Assembly (NCBI GenBank): GCA_045653035.1 | Contig: JAZOLO010000021.1 | Location: 1 to 64,000, forward strand | Length of the DNA: 64,000 nucleotides | Direction of reading: 5' to 3' | Source: RGIG6353 sp045653035 | GTDB taxonomy: Bacteria; Bacillota; Clostridia; Oscillospirales; SIG627 | Shown here: positions 34,497 through 43,149 of the stretch, piece by piece | How positions within the stretch are numbered: the stretch's first letter is position 1 | How the letters are laid out: the number at the start of each line of letters is the position of its first letter | Notes under the pieces: model-generated | Databases searched by the model: none | Told to the model about the DNA's origin: nothing | Seen by the model: only the letters and a program-made list of their open reading frames with translations | Program-made: the position numbers and the translations under genes

Positions 34497-34991
34497 ATGA
34501 AAAAAGTTGCTATTATTATCGGGTCGGACAGCGACCTTCCCATTGCAGAAAAGGCATACGATACTCTTGCAGGACTCGATGTTCCTGCGACGGTACACAT
34601 CTTCTCGGCACACCGCACTCCCGACGAGGCAAGAGACTTTACAAGAAATGCAAAAGAAAACGGCTACGGCGTAATTATTGCGGCGGCAGGTATGGCGGCA
34701 CACCTTGCAGGTGCCGTTGCGGCAAACACACTTCTCCCCGTTATCGGTATCCCCGTAAAATCGGGTGACCTCGGGGGTATGGACGCACTTCTTTCCACCG
34801 TTATGATGCCCTCGGGTATCCCCGTTGCAACAGTCGCAATAGGCGGCGGTGCAAACGCGGCACTCCTTGCGGCAGAAATCCTCGCACTTTCAGACGATGC
34901 CCTTTACGAAAAGCTTCTTGCAAAGCGTCGTGAGAACACAGCTACAGTTCTTGAAAAGAACAAAAAAGCCGAAGAAAAATTCAATAAGTAA
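34497..34991 (+). CDS. purE: 5-(carboxyamino)imidazole ribonucleotide mutase
   Basis: PurE makes CAIR in de novo purine synthesis. The 164-residue protein has GSDSDLPIAEKAYDTL, SAHRTPDEARDF, AAGMAAHLAGAVAANT and PVIGIPV. No purK is present, so it could be either the class I mutase or the CO2-using type. It is the first gene of the operon, controlled by the ZTP riboswitch. Confidence 0.95.
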   Translation: MKKVAIIIGSDSDLPIAEKAYDTLAGLDVPATVHIFSAHRTPDEARDFTRNAKENGYGVIIAAAGMAAHLAGAVAANTLLPVIGIPVKSGDLGGMDALLSTVMMPSGIPVATVAIGGGANAALLAAEILALSDDALYEKLLAKRRENTATVLEKNKKAEEKFNK

Positions 34992-35022
34992 AAATTAAGT
35001 TCACATAAAGGAGAACAAAACA

Positions 35023-35712
35023 ATGGCAATGACAAAGATTTACACAGGTAAGACAAAGGACGTATTTCAGCTCGACAACGGCAACGTGCTTCTTAAGTTC
35101 AAGGACGACTGCACAGGTGCAGACGGCGTATTCGACCCCGGTGCAAACACAGTAGGACTCCAGATTGAGGGCGTTGGTAAGGTTAACCTTAAGATGTCTG
35201 TATACTACTTTGAAAAGCTTCGCGAGGCAGGAATAAAGACTCACTACGTTTCGGCAAATCTTGACGACACCACCATGGAAGTTCTCCCCGGTAAGGTTTT
35301 CGGTCACGGACTTGAGGTTATCTGCCGCAGAAAGGCAGTAGGAAGCTTCTTCCGCCGTTACAGCGAATACATCGAGGAAGGCGCTGACCTCGACTACTAC
35401 GTTGAGATGACCTTCAAGAACGACGAAAAGGGCGACCCCCTTGTAACAAAAGAGGGTATTGTTGCTCTCGGAGTTATGAACGACAAGCAGTATGACACTG
35501 TTTCCGACATGACAAAGAAGATTACAAAGATTATCGCAGAGGACCTCGCAGAGCTTGGTCTCGAGCTTTACGATATCAAGTTTGAGTTCGGTCACGACGG
35601 CGACGACGTTTACCTCATTGACGAAATTGCATCAGGCAATATGAGAGTTTACAAGGACGGCGAATATATTGACCCCATGTCACTCTCCGACCTCTTCTTC
35701 TCGGTAAGATAA
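35023..35712 (+). CDS. purC: Phosphoribosylaminoimidazole-succinocarboxamide synthase
   Basis: PurC joins CAIR and aspartate with ATP. The 229-residue protein begins with YTGKTKDVFQLDNGNVLLKF, has EVICRRKAVGSFFRRY and ends with the typical LIDEIASGNMRVYKDG. It lies 31 bp after purE and 3 bp before purF. Confidence 0.95.
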   Translation: MAMTKIYTGKTKDVFQLDNGNVLLKFKDDCTGADGVFDPGANTVGLQIEGVGKVNLKMSVYYFEKLREAGIKTHYVSANLDDTTMEVLPGKVFGHGLEVICRRKAVGSFFRRYSEYIEEGADLDYYVEMTFKNDEKGDPLVTKEGIVALGVMNDKQYDTVSDMTKKITKIIAEDLAELGLELYDIKFEFGHDGDDVYLIDEIASGNMRVYKDGEYIDPMSLSDLFFSVR

Positions 35713-35715
35713 AAT

Positions 35716-37140
35716 ATGGGCGGAGTATTCGGACTTACTTCAAAGAGAGATGCGGTATCCGACGTTTTCTTCGGCACCGACTATCACTCACATCTGGGAA
35801 CACGCAGAGCGGGTATGACCGCTTGGGACAAGGAAGAAGGCTTCCAGCGTGATATCCACAATATTTCAAATTCTCCCTTCCGTACAAAATTCGACAAGGT
35901 GCTCACCGAAATGAAGGGCACCTCCTGTATCGGCGCTATAAGCGATACCGACCCTCAGCCTCAGCTTGTACGCTCGGTGCTTGGCACCTATGCCGTGGCA
36001 ACGGTGGGCAGAATAAACAACGTTGAGGAAATAATAAAAGAGTACTTTGAGCCTGTGGGTTATCACTTCGACTCGCTCAGCGGAGGTCAGGTAACGCCTA
36101 CCGAGCTTGTATCTGCACTCATCGCACTTAAAGGCGACTTCGTTGAGGGTATAAAATTTGCACACAAGGTCATTGACGGCACGGCACTCGTTATGATTTT
36201 AAAATCCGACGGCTCACTTGTTGCGGCTCGTGATAAGTGCGGAAGACTCCCCCTCTCGGTAGGACGTGACGAGGACGGCTACTGTGCCGCATTTGAAACC
36301 TACTCCTACACAAAGCTTGGATACGAAAAGGTACGCGACCTTAAGGCAGGCGAAATTGTAGAGCTTACCCCCGACGGTATGAAAACCCTCTTTGAGGGAA
36401 GCGGTTGTAAAAAGACCTGTGCCTTCCTTTGGGCGTACTTCGGCTATCCTGCATCGTCCTACGACGGAATAAACGTTGAAGCCATGAGAATAAGAAACGG
36501 CGAGATAATGGCTGAAAACGATAAAAAAGCAGGTGTGACAGGTGACGTTGACTCGGTTTCGGGTGTGCCCGATTCGGGAACACCTCACGCTATCGGCTAC
36601 GCAAACACGTCGAAATTACCCTTCACCAGACCTTTTATAAAATATACTCCCACTTGGCCCCGTTCCTTTATGCCCTCGGGCAGTGCACAGAGAGTCAAGA
36701 TTGCGAAGATGAAGCAAATTCCCGTACATGACTTTATAGAAAACAAGAAGCTCCTTCTTGTGGACGACTCGATAGTCAGAGGCACACAGCTTCAGGAAAC
36801 CGTTGAGTTCCTTTACGATAACGGTGCCGTTGACGTACATATGCGTTCCGCTTGTCCCCCTATCATGTACGGCTGTAAGTACCTCAACTTCTCACGTAAT
36901 AAATCGGATTACGACCTCATTGCAAGAAGAATTATACTAGAGCTTGAGGGTGAGGAGGGTGAGAAGTATATCGACGAGTACGCTTCCCCCTACACCGAAA
37001 GAGGAAAGGCACTTCGTCAGAAGATTTCTGACAAGTTCGGCTTCGCTTCCCTTGAGTATCAGACCCTTGAGGGAATTATCAAGGCAATCGGACTTGACGA
37101 AAACGAGCTTTGTACCTATTGTTGGACCGGTAAAGAGTAA
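35716..37140 (+). CDS. purF: Amidophosphoribosyltransferase-like PurF lacking the catalytic Cys
   Basis: The protein has the PRPP-binding motif LLLVDDSIVRGTQL (346-359) and a class II glutaminase fold at the N-terminus. However, it starts MGGVFG where PurF has MCGIFG, so the nucleophilic Cys is Gly (codon GGC instead of TGC). The usual HNGNLVN glutamine-site loop is also replaced by VGRINNVEE. No upstream in-frame start supplies a Cys. It should therefore make phosphoribosylamine from free ammonia, or receive ammonia from a partner. I recall other anaerobes having such MGG-type PurF proteins. The C-terminal CTYCWTGKE is preserved. It occupies the normal purF slot and I see no other candidate in the window. 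Confidence 0.88.
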   Translation: MGGVFGLTSKRDAVSDVFFGTDYHSHLGTRRAGMTAWDKEEGFQRDIHNISNSPFRTKFDKVLTEMKGTSCIGAISDTDPQPQLVRSVLGTYAVATVGRINNVEEIIKEYFEPVGYHFDSLSGGQVTPTELVSALIALKGDFVEGIKFAHKVIDGTALVMILKSDGSLVAARDKCGRLPLSVGRDEDGYCAAFETYSYTKLGYEKVRDLKAGEIVELTPDGMKTLFEGSGCKKTCAFLWAYFGYPASSYDGINVEAMRIRNGEIMAENDKKAGVTGDVDSVSGVPDSGTPHAIGYANTSKLPFTRPFIKYTPTWPRSFMPSGSAQRVKIAKMKQIPVHDFIENKKLLLVDDSIVRGTQLQETVEFLYDNGAVDVHMRSACPPIMYGCKYLNFSRNKSDYDLIARRIILELEGEEGEKYIDEYASPYTERGKALRQKISDKFGFASLEYQTLEGIIKAIGLDENELCTYCWTGKE

Positions 37141-37149
37141 AGTTTAATT

Positions 37150-37287
37150 ATATTCAAGGGGAATTGCTTTTTATAAAAGCACCCTCTCTTGGACTCTCCC
37201 GAAAACTATATTAAATATTTTTAATTATAAAAGTTTTTGAAAGAGAGTATGAGAGAAAGCTTTAAGGGAAAGCTTTCTCTCATAAAA
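37150..37287 (+). repeat. Hairpin repeat pair between purF and purM
   Basis: The first unit (37150-37218) has TTGCTTTTTATAAAAGCA, ACCCTCTCTTGGACTCTCC and CGAAAACTATATTAAA. The second (37236-37287) has TTTTTGAAAGAGAGTATGAG and a stem AGAAAGCTTT/AAAGCTTTCT. These precede the 261-bp element at 37291; together they fill the 422-bp gap between purF and purM. Confidence 0.6.
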
Positions 37288-37290
37288 AAA

Positions 37291-37551
37291 CCAAAATATC
37301 TAGCTTAAACAAAAGCGACGAGATTTTGAGGTAAAATCGCGGAGTGCGAAGGCGTCGGCGTACTTGGTACGCCAGTCCGAGCAACACGCGAAGAAAATGA
37401 AATTTGAAATAAACAAGAAGAAAATCGAAGATTTTCTACCTTAAAAGTCTTGTAGCTTAACTACACTTTGTTTGCACTATATTTTTTGAATTTGATTTAT
37501 ATTAAAACTGAAAATACTTTCATTTTCGGTTTTAACCAAAATATCTAGCTT
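37291..37551 (+). repeat. 261-bp structured intergenic element, copy 2
   Basis: The element is flanked by identical direct repeats CCAAAATATCTAGCTT at 37291-37306 and 37536-37551. The core hairpin GGCGTAC-TTG-GTACGCC (37357-37373) is enclosed by CGCGGAGTG and CAACACGCG. A terminal hairpin AAAACTGAAAA/TTTTCGGTTTT precedes the right repeat. It ends immediately upstream of the purM ribosome binding site. Copy 1 is at 2183-2451. Confidence 0.7.
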
Positions 37552-37563
37552 AAGGAGATAAAC

Positions 37564-38610
37564 ATGGATCATAAGAACTCTTCCTCTGCAAGCTACGCCG
37601 CAGCAGGCGTAGATATTACTGCTGGTTATAAAGCCGTTGAGCTTATGAAGGCTCACGTTGCGAGAACACAGACCAAGGGCTCGGACTGTGATATCGGAGG
37701 CTTCGGCGGACTTTTTGTTCCGAATATTGCAGGTATGACTGAGCCTGTTCTTGTAAGCGGAACAGACGGCGTTGGAACAAAGCTTAAAATTGCTTTCCTC
37801 ATGGACAAGCACGATACTGTTGGTATCGACTGCGTTGCCATGTGTGTAAACGACGTTATATGCTCGGGTGCCGCACCCCTCTTTTTCCTTGACTATATTG
37901 CATGCGGTAAGAACGTTCCCGAAAGAATTGCGGACATCGTAAAGGGTGTTGCGGAGGGCTGTGTAAGAGCAGGCGCCGCACTTATAGGCGGCGAAACTGC
38001 CGAGATGCCCGGCTTCTATCCCGTAGATGAATACGACCTTGCAGGCTTTGCCGTAGGTCTCGTTGACAGACCCCGTGTTATTGATAACAAGAAAATGACA
38101 GAGGGTGACGTTGTAATAGCTCTCCCCTCATCAGGCGTTCATTCAAACGGCTTCTCTCTTGTAAGAAAGGTGTTTGACGTTGAAAACTGTGACCTTAAAA
38201 AGCCGCTCCCCGAGCTTTCGGGTAAGAGCCTTGGCGAGGCACTTCTTGAGCCCACAAGGATTTACGTTAAGTCCGTACTTGCACTTCTCCGTGAGGTTGA
38301 CGTTAAGGGAATTTCCCACATCACAGGCGGTGGTTTTTACGAGAATATTCCCCGTTCTATCCCCGACGGACTTTGTGCTGAAATAAAGAAAGAGGATGTA
38401 AGAGTGCTTCCTCTCTTCGACCTTATTGCAAAGGAAGGAAACATTCCCGAAAGAGATATGTTCAACACCTTCAACATGGGCGTAGGTATGAGCATTGTAG
38501 TTCCTGCAAAAGAAGCTGACCGTGCTATCGAAATTCTGAAGTCCGAGGGTGAAGACGCTTACGTTATCGGTAAGATAGTAACGGGCGACGAGAAAATTAA
38601 GCTTATTTAA
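37564..38610 (+). CDS. purM: Phosphoribosylformylglycinamidine cyclo-ligase
   Basis: PurM (AIR synthetase) closes the imidazole ring with ATP. The 348-residue protein has YAAAGVDITAGYKAVE, GVGTKLKIAF, DCVAMCVNDV, GGETAEMPGFY and HITGGGFYENIPR. The ribosome binding site AAGGAG directly follows a repeat boundary. Confidence 0.96.
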   Translation: MDHKNSSSASYAAAGVDITAGYKAVELMKAHVARTQTKGSDCDIGGFGGLFVPNIAGMTEPVLVSGTDGVGTKLKIAFLMDKHDTVGIDCVAMCVNDVICSGAAPLFFLDYIACGKNVPERIADIVKGVAEGCVRAGAALIGGETAEMPGFYPVDEYDLAGFAVGLVDRPRVIDNKKMTEGDVVIALPSSGVHSNGFSLVRKVFDVENCDLKKPLPELSGKSLGEALLEPTRIYVKSVLALLREVDVKGISHITGGGFYENIPRSIPDGLCAEIKKEDVRVLPLFDLIAKEGNIPERDMFNTFNMGVGMSIVVPAKEADRAIEILKSEGEDAYVIGKIVTGDEKIKLI

Positions 38611-38615
38611 TTTTA

Positions 38616-38748
38616 TTTAAGGGGTAAGGCTTTTTGTAAAAGCCCTCCCCCTTATACCCCTACCAAAACTATAATAAAATACTTTAATTATAAAAGTTTT
38701 TGAAAGAGAGTACGAGAGAAAACTTTAAGGGAAAGTTTTCTCTCGTAA
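38616..38748 (+). repeat. Hairpin repeat pair between purM and purN
   Basis: First unit: AAGGGGTAAGGCTTTTTG/TAAAAGCCCTCCCCCTT hairpin followed by CCAAAACTATAATAAAA. Second unit: TTTTTGAAAGAGAGTACGAG and AGAAAACTTT/AAAGTTTTCT. The layout matches 37150-37287, but the large element is absent. Confidence 0.6.
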
Positions 38749-38782
38749 AAGTAATAATTTAATTCTTAATTACGGAGTAATT

Positions 38783-39391
38783 ATGAACAAAACAAAAATA
38801 GCCGTCTTCGTCTCAGGCGGCGGAACTAATCTACAGGCACTCATTGATGCCGAACGCCGAGGTGAGATAAAGAGCGGTGAAATATCACTGGTGCTCTCAA
38901 ACTCCCACACGGCTTTTGCTCTTGAAAGGGCGAAGAAGGCAGGTATAAAGAGTGCTGTAGTTACAAAAAAAGAAGAGGGCAGTCAGGAAGCCTTTGAAAA
39001 AAAGGTCAAAGCTATTCTCAAGGAAGAAAAGATAGACCTTATCGTCCTTGCAGGCTTTATGTCCATTCTCACGAAAGACTTCACCGACGACTATCCCGAA
39101 AGAATAATAAACGTGCACCCCTCGCTCATTCCCTCCTTTTGCGGAAAGGGCTTTTACGGATTGAGAGTTCATGAGGCGGCACTTGAAAAGGGCGTTAAGG
39201 TTACGGGTGCAACAGTTCATTTTGTAAATGAGATACCCGACGGCGGAAAAATTCTTTTCCAAAAGGCGGTAGATATCAAGGAGGGCGACACTCCCGAGGT
39301 GCTCCAGAAAAGAGTCATGGAGGAAGCGGAGTGGATTATTCTTCCCCGTGCCACAGAAACGGTTTCAAAAATGATACAGGAGAGTAAATAA
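38783..39391 (+). CDS. purN: Phosphoribosylglycinamide formyltransferase
   Basis: PurN transfers formyl from 10-formyl-tetrahydrofolate to GAR. The 202-residue protein has AVFVSGGGTNLQALID, LAGFMSILTKDF, NVHPSLIPSF with the catalytic His, and TGATVHFVNEIPDGGKIL with the catalytic Asp. Consumption of formyl-folate here links it to the ZTP signal controlling the operon. Confidence 0.95.
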   Translation: MNKTKIAVFVSGGGTNLQALIDAERRGEIKSGEISLVLSNSHTAFALERAKKAGIKSAVVTKKEEGSQEAFEKKVKAILKEEKIDLIVLAGFMSILTKDFTDDYPERIINVHPSLIPSFCGKGFYGLRVHEAALEKGVKVTGATVHFVNEIPDGGKILFQKAVDIKEGDTPEVLQKRVMEEAEWIILPRATETVSKMIQESK

Positions 39392-39393
39392 AA

Positions 39394-40137
39394 ATGAGTG
39401 TAAAGGGTAAGAACACAATAAAAGAGCTTCTTAGCTCCAATTCATATCCCGGCAGAGGAATAATCGTCGGTAAGAGTGCTGATGGCAAGAAAGCGATGAT
39501 TGCCTACTTCATTATGGGAAGAAGCGAGAACAGCCGTAACAGAATTTTTCAGAGATTTGAGGGAGGTATGAGAACAAAGGCGTTCGATGAGTCAAAGCTC
39601 ACCGACCCCAGCCTTATCATCTATAACCCCTATCTTTCAGCTTTCGAGGGAAATGTTGATATCGTAACAAACGGCGACCAGACAAACACAATTTACGACT
39701 TCATGAACGAAACGCCCGAGGACGAATTTGCTTTTGAAAAGGCACTTTTGACCCGTGAGTTCGAGCCCGATGCTCCTAACTTCACACCAAGAATATCATC
39801 TGCTCTTTACTACAACTTTGTAGAGGAGAGCTTCACCTATAAAATGTCAATTCTCAAAAGCTCGGACGGAAACCCCGAGGTCTGCAACAGATATACGTAT
39901 AACTTTACACCCATGGCGGGACTCGGTCACTTCATTCACACCTACGAGTGTGACGGAAACCCCATTCCCTCCTTCTACGGAGAGCCCGAGGTGGTAGAGC
40001 TTCCCGACAATGCAGAGGACTTTGCCGAAGAGGTTTGGACAAACCTCAACGCCGACAACAAGGTGTCCCTTCTTGTAAGATGCGTACCCCTTGACGGAAG
40101 CCCTGCTGAAGAAATTATCATAAACAAGAACGTATAA
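39394..40137 (+). CDS. IMP cyclohydrolase, PurO-like
   Basis: The 247-residue protein matches the PurO-type IMP cyclohydrolase family (segments SNSYPGRGIIVGKS, AYFIMGRSENSRNRIF, SLIIYNPYLSAFEGN, VTNGDQTNTIYDFM). This family closes FAICAR to IMP and was first described in archaea; it is unrelated to the N-terminal domain of PurH. It starts 2 bp after purN and precedes the separate AICAR transformylase, supporting the role. A gene symbol is withheld because naming in bacteria varies. Confidence 0.85.
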   Translation: MSVKGKNTIKELLSSNSYPGRGIIVGKSADGKKAMIAYFIMGRSENSRNRIFQRFEGGMRTKAFDESKLTDPSLIIYNPYLSAFEGNVDIVTNGDQTNTIYDFMNETPEDEFAFEKALLTREFEPDAPNFTPRISSALYYNFVEESFTYKMSILKSSDGNPEVCNRYTYNFTPMAGLGHFIHTYECDGNPIPSFYGEPEVVELPDNAEDFAEEVWTNLNADNKVSLLVRCVPLDGSPAEEIIINKNV

Positions 40138-40148
40138 GGAGAGGAAAA

Positions 40149-41333
40149 ATGCACGATTTTGAGCTTAAATACGGTTGTAACCCCAATCAGAAGCCCTCTA
40201 AAATATATATGAGGGACGGAAGAGAGCTTCCCATTGAAATCCTCAACGGACGCCCCGGCTACATAAATTTTCTTGATTCATTCAACTCATGGCAGCTTGT
40301 AAAGGAGATAAAGGAAGCAACAGGAATGGTTGCCGCTACCTCCTTCAAGCACGTTTCACCCACCTCGGCGGCAGTAGGAAAAATCCTCCCCGAAAGCCTT
40401 AAGAAGGCATGCTTTGTTGACGATATCGAGGACCTTGACTCCTCCCTTCTTGCATCTGCTTATGCAAGAGCAAGAGGTACAGACCGTCAGTCTTCCTTCG
40501 GTGACTGGATTGCCCTTTCCGACAAGTGCGACGTTGTAACGGCACGTCTTATCGCAAGAGAGGTATCCGACGGAATTATCGCTCCCGACTACGAGCCCGA
40601 TGCGCTTGAAATTCTGAGGAGCAAGAAGAAGGGTGCATACAACATTGTAAAGATTGACGAAAACTACGTACCCGCTGAAATCGAGCACAAGGAGGTTTTC
40701 GGTATCACCTTTGAACAGGGCAGAAACAACTTTAAGATAGGCAAAGAGCTCCTTTCAAATATAGTAACTGCAAACAAAGAGCTTCCCGAGGACAAGGCTA
40801 TTGACCTCATAATCGCTCTTATTACTCTTAAATATACACAGTCAAATTCAGTTGCATACGCTTATGACGGACAGTGCATCGGCGTTGGTGCGGGTCAGCA
40901 GTCGAGAATACTCTGCACACGTCTTGCAGGTAGCAAGGCAGACCTCTGGCACCTTCGTCAGCACCCCAAGACACTCGCACTTCCTTTCCTTGAGAGTGTT
41001 CGCCGTCCCGAAAGAGACAACTGCATCGACATCTACCTTTCTGACGAGCCTGAAGAAGTACTTGCCGACGGCGTATGGCAGAGCTTCTTCTCCGAGAAGC
41101 CCGAGGTTCTTACTAAGGAAGAAAAGAGAGCATTCCTTGATTCTATCACGGGCGTTTCTCTTGCATCCGATGCATTCTTCCCCTTCGGTGACAACATCGA
41201 ACGTGCAAAGCGTAGCGGTGTTTCCTTTGTTGCAGAGCCGGGTGGCTCGGTTCGTGACGATCAGGTTATTGAAACCTGCGACAAGTTTGGTATGACTATG
41301 GCATTCACAGGAATGAGACTTTTCCATCACTAA
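40149..41333 (+). CDS. AICAR formyltransferase, stand-alone PurH C-terminal domain
   Basis: The 394-residue protein corresponds to the AICAR transformylase part of PurH without the IMP cyclohydrolase domain. Hallmarks are the catalytic Lys-His in SFKHVSPTSAAVG, the RARGTDRQSSFGDW loop, and the substrate segment SNSVAYAYDGQCIGVGAGQQ followed by SRI. It formylates AICAR (ZMP) with 10-formyl-tetrahydrofolate; when the cofactor is scarce ZMP accumulates and turns on this operon through the upstream riboswitch. The cyclohydrolase step is supplied by the adjacent PurO-like protein. Confidence 0.93.
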   Translation: MHDFELKYGCNPNQKPSKIYMRDGRELPIEILNGRPGYINFLDSFNSWQLVKEIKEATGMVAATSFKHVSPTSAAVGKILPESLKKACFVDDIEDLDSSLLASAYARARGTDRQSSFGDWIALSDKCDVVTARLIAREVSDGIIAPDYEPDALEILRSKKKGAYNIVKIDENYVPAEIEHKEVFGITFEQGRNNFKIGKELLSNIVTANKELPEDKAIDLIIALITLKYTQSNSVAYAYDGQCIGVGAGQQSRILCTRLAGSKADLWHLRQHPKTLALPFLESVRRPERDNCIDIYLSDEPEEVLADGVWQSFFSEKPEVLTKEEKRAFLDSITGVSLASDAFFPFGDNIERAKRSGVSFVAEPGGSVRDDQVIETCDKFGMTMAFTGMRLFHH

Positions 41334-41342
41334 GTTATATCC

Positions 41343-41425
41343 AAAGGGTAAAGCTTTTTTGAAAAAGCCCTCCCACTTTAACCCCCACCAAAACTATAAT
41401 TATAAAAGTTTTCTCTCATAAATGA
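41343..41425 (+). repeat. Hairpin repeat between the AICAR transformylase gene and purD
   Basis: AAAGGGTAAAGCTTTTTTGA and AAAAGCCCTCCCACTTT form a hairpin followed by CACCAAAACTATAATTATAA, then the end of the second unit AAGTTTTCTCTCATAA. It looks like an internally deleted version of the pair at 38616-38748. Confidence 0.55.
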
Positions 41426-41468
41426 TGATAATTTAATTCTGATATTAACAGATAAGGAGATGACGCAC

Positions 41469-41572
41469 AAAAAAGTCGTCAGACGAGGCACAAACGGTAA
41501 AGCAAAGCGATGGCTTACTCACGTTAAGTCGAGCTGGTTTACCGTGCAGTAACGAAGTATCACGGCTTTTTT
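41469..41572 (+). repeat. 104-nt structured element upstream of purD (possible third member)
   Basis: An outer stem AAAAAAGTCG (41469-41478)/CGGCTTTTTT (41563-41572) encloses an inner stem GCAC-AAA-CGGTAAA/TTTACCGTGC and the segments GTCAGACGAGG and AGTAACGAAGTATCA. Size, AT-rich outer stem and position inside an operon match the elements at 17192 and 26495, but sequence similarity is weak. It could equally be a cis-acting leader of purD. Confidence 0.45.
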
Positions 41573-41586
41573 GAAGTCAGAAAATT

Positions 41587-42852
41587 ATGAACATACTTGT
41601 AATCGGCGGTGGCGGCAGAGAACACGCCATCATCAAAAAGATAAAAGAAAACAAAAGCGTAGAGCATATTTGGGCACTCCCAGGTAACGGCGGTATTGCA
41701 AAGGATGCGGAGTGCGTTAATATCGGTGCTAAGGACATTGATGCTATCGTGGATTTTGCAAAGAACCACCCCGTTGACTTTGCGGTAGTAGCACCAGATG
41801 ACCCTCTGGTGCTGGGAGCTGTGGACAGACTTGAGGAGATTGGTATTCCCTCTTTTGGTCCTGATGCAAAAGCTGCGGAAATCGAGGGAAGTAAAATCTT
41901 CTCCAAAAACCTTATGAAAAAGTACGGCATACCCACTGCCGAATACGAGACCTTTGATAATATGGAGGAGGCTATCTCTTACGTTCGTACAAAGGAAGCT
42001 CCCATCGTTATCAAGGCTGACGGACTTGCACTCGGCAAGGGTGTTATCATTGCAGAAAGCATTGACGATGCCGAAAAGGCAATAAGGATGATGATGGAGG
42101 ACGGTGCATTCGGTAAGAGCGGTAGTCGAATAGTTATAGAAGAATTTTTAACAGGCCCCGAGGTTTCGGTGCTCTCCTTTACCGACGGCAACACCGTTGT
42201 TCCCATGGTTTCCTCCATGGACCACAAGAGAGCGCTCGACGGAGATAATGGCCTCAACACAGGCGGTATGGGTACTATCGCACCTAACCCCTGCTACACC
42301 GAAAAAATCGCCGAGGAGTGTATGAATACCATCTTCAAGCCTACAATCGAGGCTATGAAGGCGGAGGGCCGTCCCTTCAAGGGATGCCTCTACTTCGGAC
42401 TTATGCTTACACCCAAGGGACCCAAGGTTATTGAATATAACTGCCGTTTCGGCGACCCCGAAACACAGGTAGTTCTTCCTCTCATGGAAACAGACCTTCT
42501 TGAAACCATGATGGCAACAAGAAACGGAACTCTAGGGGGCCTTGAAGTGAAGTTTTCAAAGGGTGCCGCTGCCTGTGTAGTTCACGCATCAAAGGGCTAT
42601 CCCGAGAAGTACGAATCGGGCTTTGAGATAACTGAAGGAGATATGGGCGATGCCTTTATCTACTATGCAGGAGCAAAAAGAGATGACGGAAAGATAAAGA
42701 GTGCAGGAGGCAGAGTTCTCGGCGTTGTAGCAAAGGCTGACACACTTGAAAAGGCAATAGAAAAGGCATACGTTGCATCCGAAAATGTGCATTTCGACAA
42801 TGCATTCTACCGCAAGGATATAGGACAAAAAGCTCTTGAATTATCTAAATAA
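41587..42852 (+). CDS. purD: Phosphoribosylamine-glycine ligase
   Basis: PurD (GAR synthetase) is an ATP-grasp enzyme using the phosphoribosylamine made by PurF. The 421-residue protein has VIGGGGREHAIIKKI, the ATP-grasp APIVIKADGLALGKGVI segment, HKRALDGDNGLNTGGMGT and the metal-site VIEYNCRFGDPETQ. No usual AGGAGG is seen before the ATG, which closely follows the structured element at 41469-41572. Confidence 0.96.
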   Translation: MNILVIGGGGREHAIIKKIKENKSVEHIWALPGNGGIAKDAECVNIGAKDIDAIVDFAKNHPVDFAVVAPDDPLVLGAVDRLEEIGIPSFGPDAKAAEIEGSKIFSKNLMKKYGIPTAEYETFDNMEEAISYVRTKEAPIVIKADGLALGKGVIIAESIDDAEKAIRMMMEDGAFGKSGSRIVIEEFLTGPEVSVLSFTDGNTVVPMVSSMDHKRALDGDNGLNTGGMGTIAPNPCYTEKIAEECMNTIFKPTIEAMKAEGRPFKGCLYFGLMLTPKGPKVIEYNCRFGDPETQVVLPLMETDLLETMMATRNGTLGGLEVKFSKGAAACVVHASKGYPEKYESGFEITEGDMGDAFIYYAGAKRDDGKIKSAGGRVLGVVAKADTLEKAIEKAYVASENVHFDNAFYRKDIGQKALELSK

Positions 42853-42871
42853 ATGCCGGAAAAACGATTAT

Positions 42872-43134
42872 ATTCAAGGGGAAATGCTTTTTACAAAAGC
42901 GCCCCCCCTTGTACCCCCACGAAAACTTTGTAAATGAGAAATGAGAAATGAAAAATGAGAAATTGTGGTTGAAAACCGCTTGCGGTTTTCTTCCTTAATT
43001 TTCAATTCTCAATTTTCAATTTAATTACACCTTGTTCGCACTATATTACTATATATTACTATATTCATAAAACTCGATTTATATAAAATCTGAAAATCCT
43101 TTCATTTTCGGTTTTAGCCAAAAGGTCGAGCTTT
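42872..43134 (+). repeat. Mosaic of intergenic repeats between purD and purL
   Basis: In order: the GAAATGCTTTTTACAAAAGC hairpin unit (42872-42928), AAATGAGAAATGAAAAATGAG with the GAAAACCGCTTGCGGTTTTC hairpin (42937-43020; same block as 20139-20222), and the right part of the 261-bp element (43030-43134: GCACTAT, CTCGATTTATAT, CATTTTCGGTTTTAGCCAAA, AGGTCGAGCTT). The purL ribosome binding site follows directly. Nothing coding is seen in this 297-bp gap. Confidence 0.65.
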
Positions 43135-43149
43135 CAAAAGGAGACAGAA

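Noticed and set aside
35690..35716. An upstream purF start that could add a cleavable leader and a Cys
   Set aside because: The upstream sequence is the end of purC; no in-frame start there leads to a Cys preceding GGVFG.
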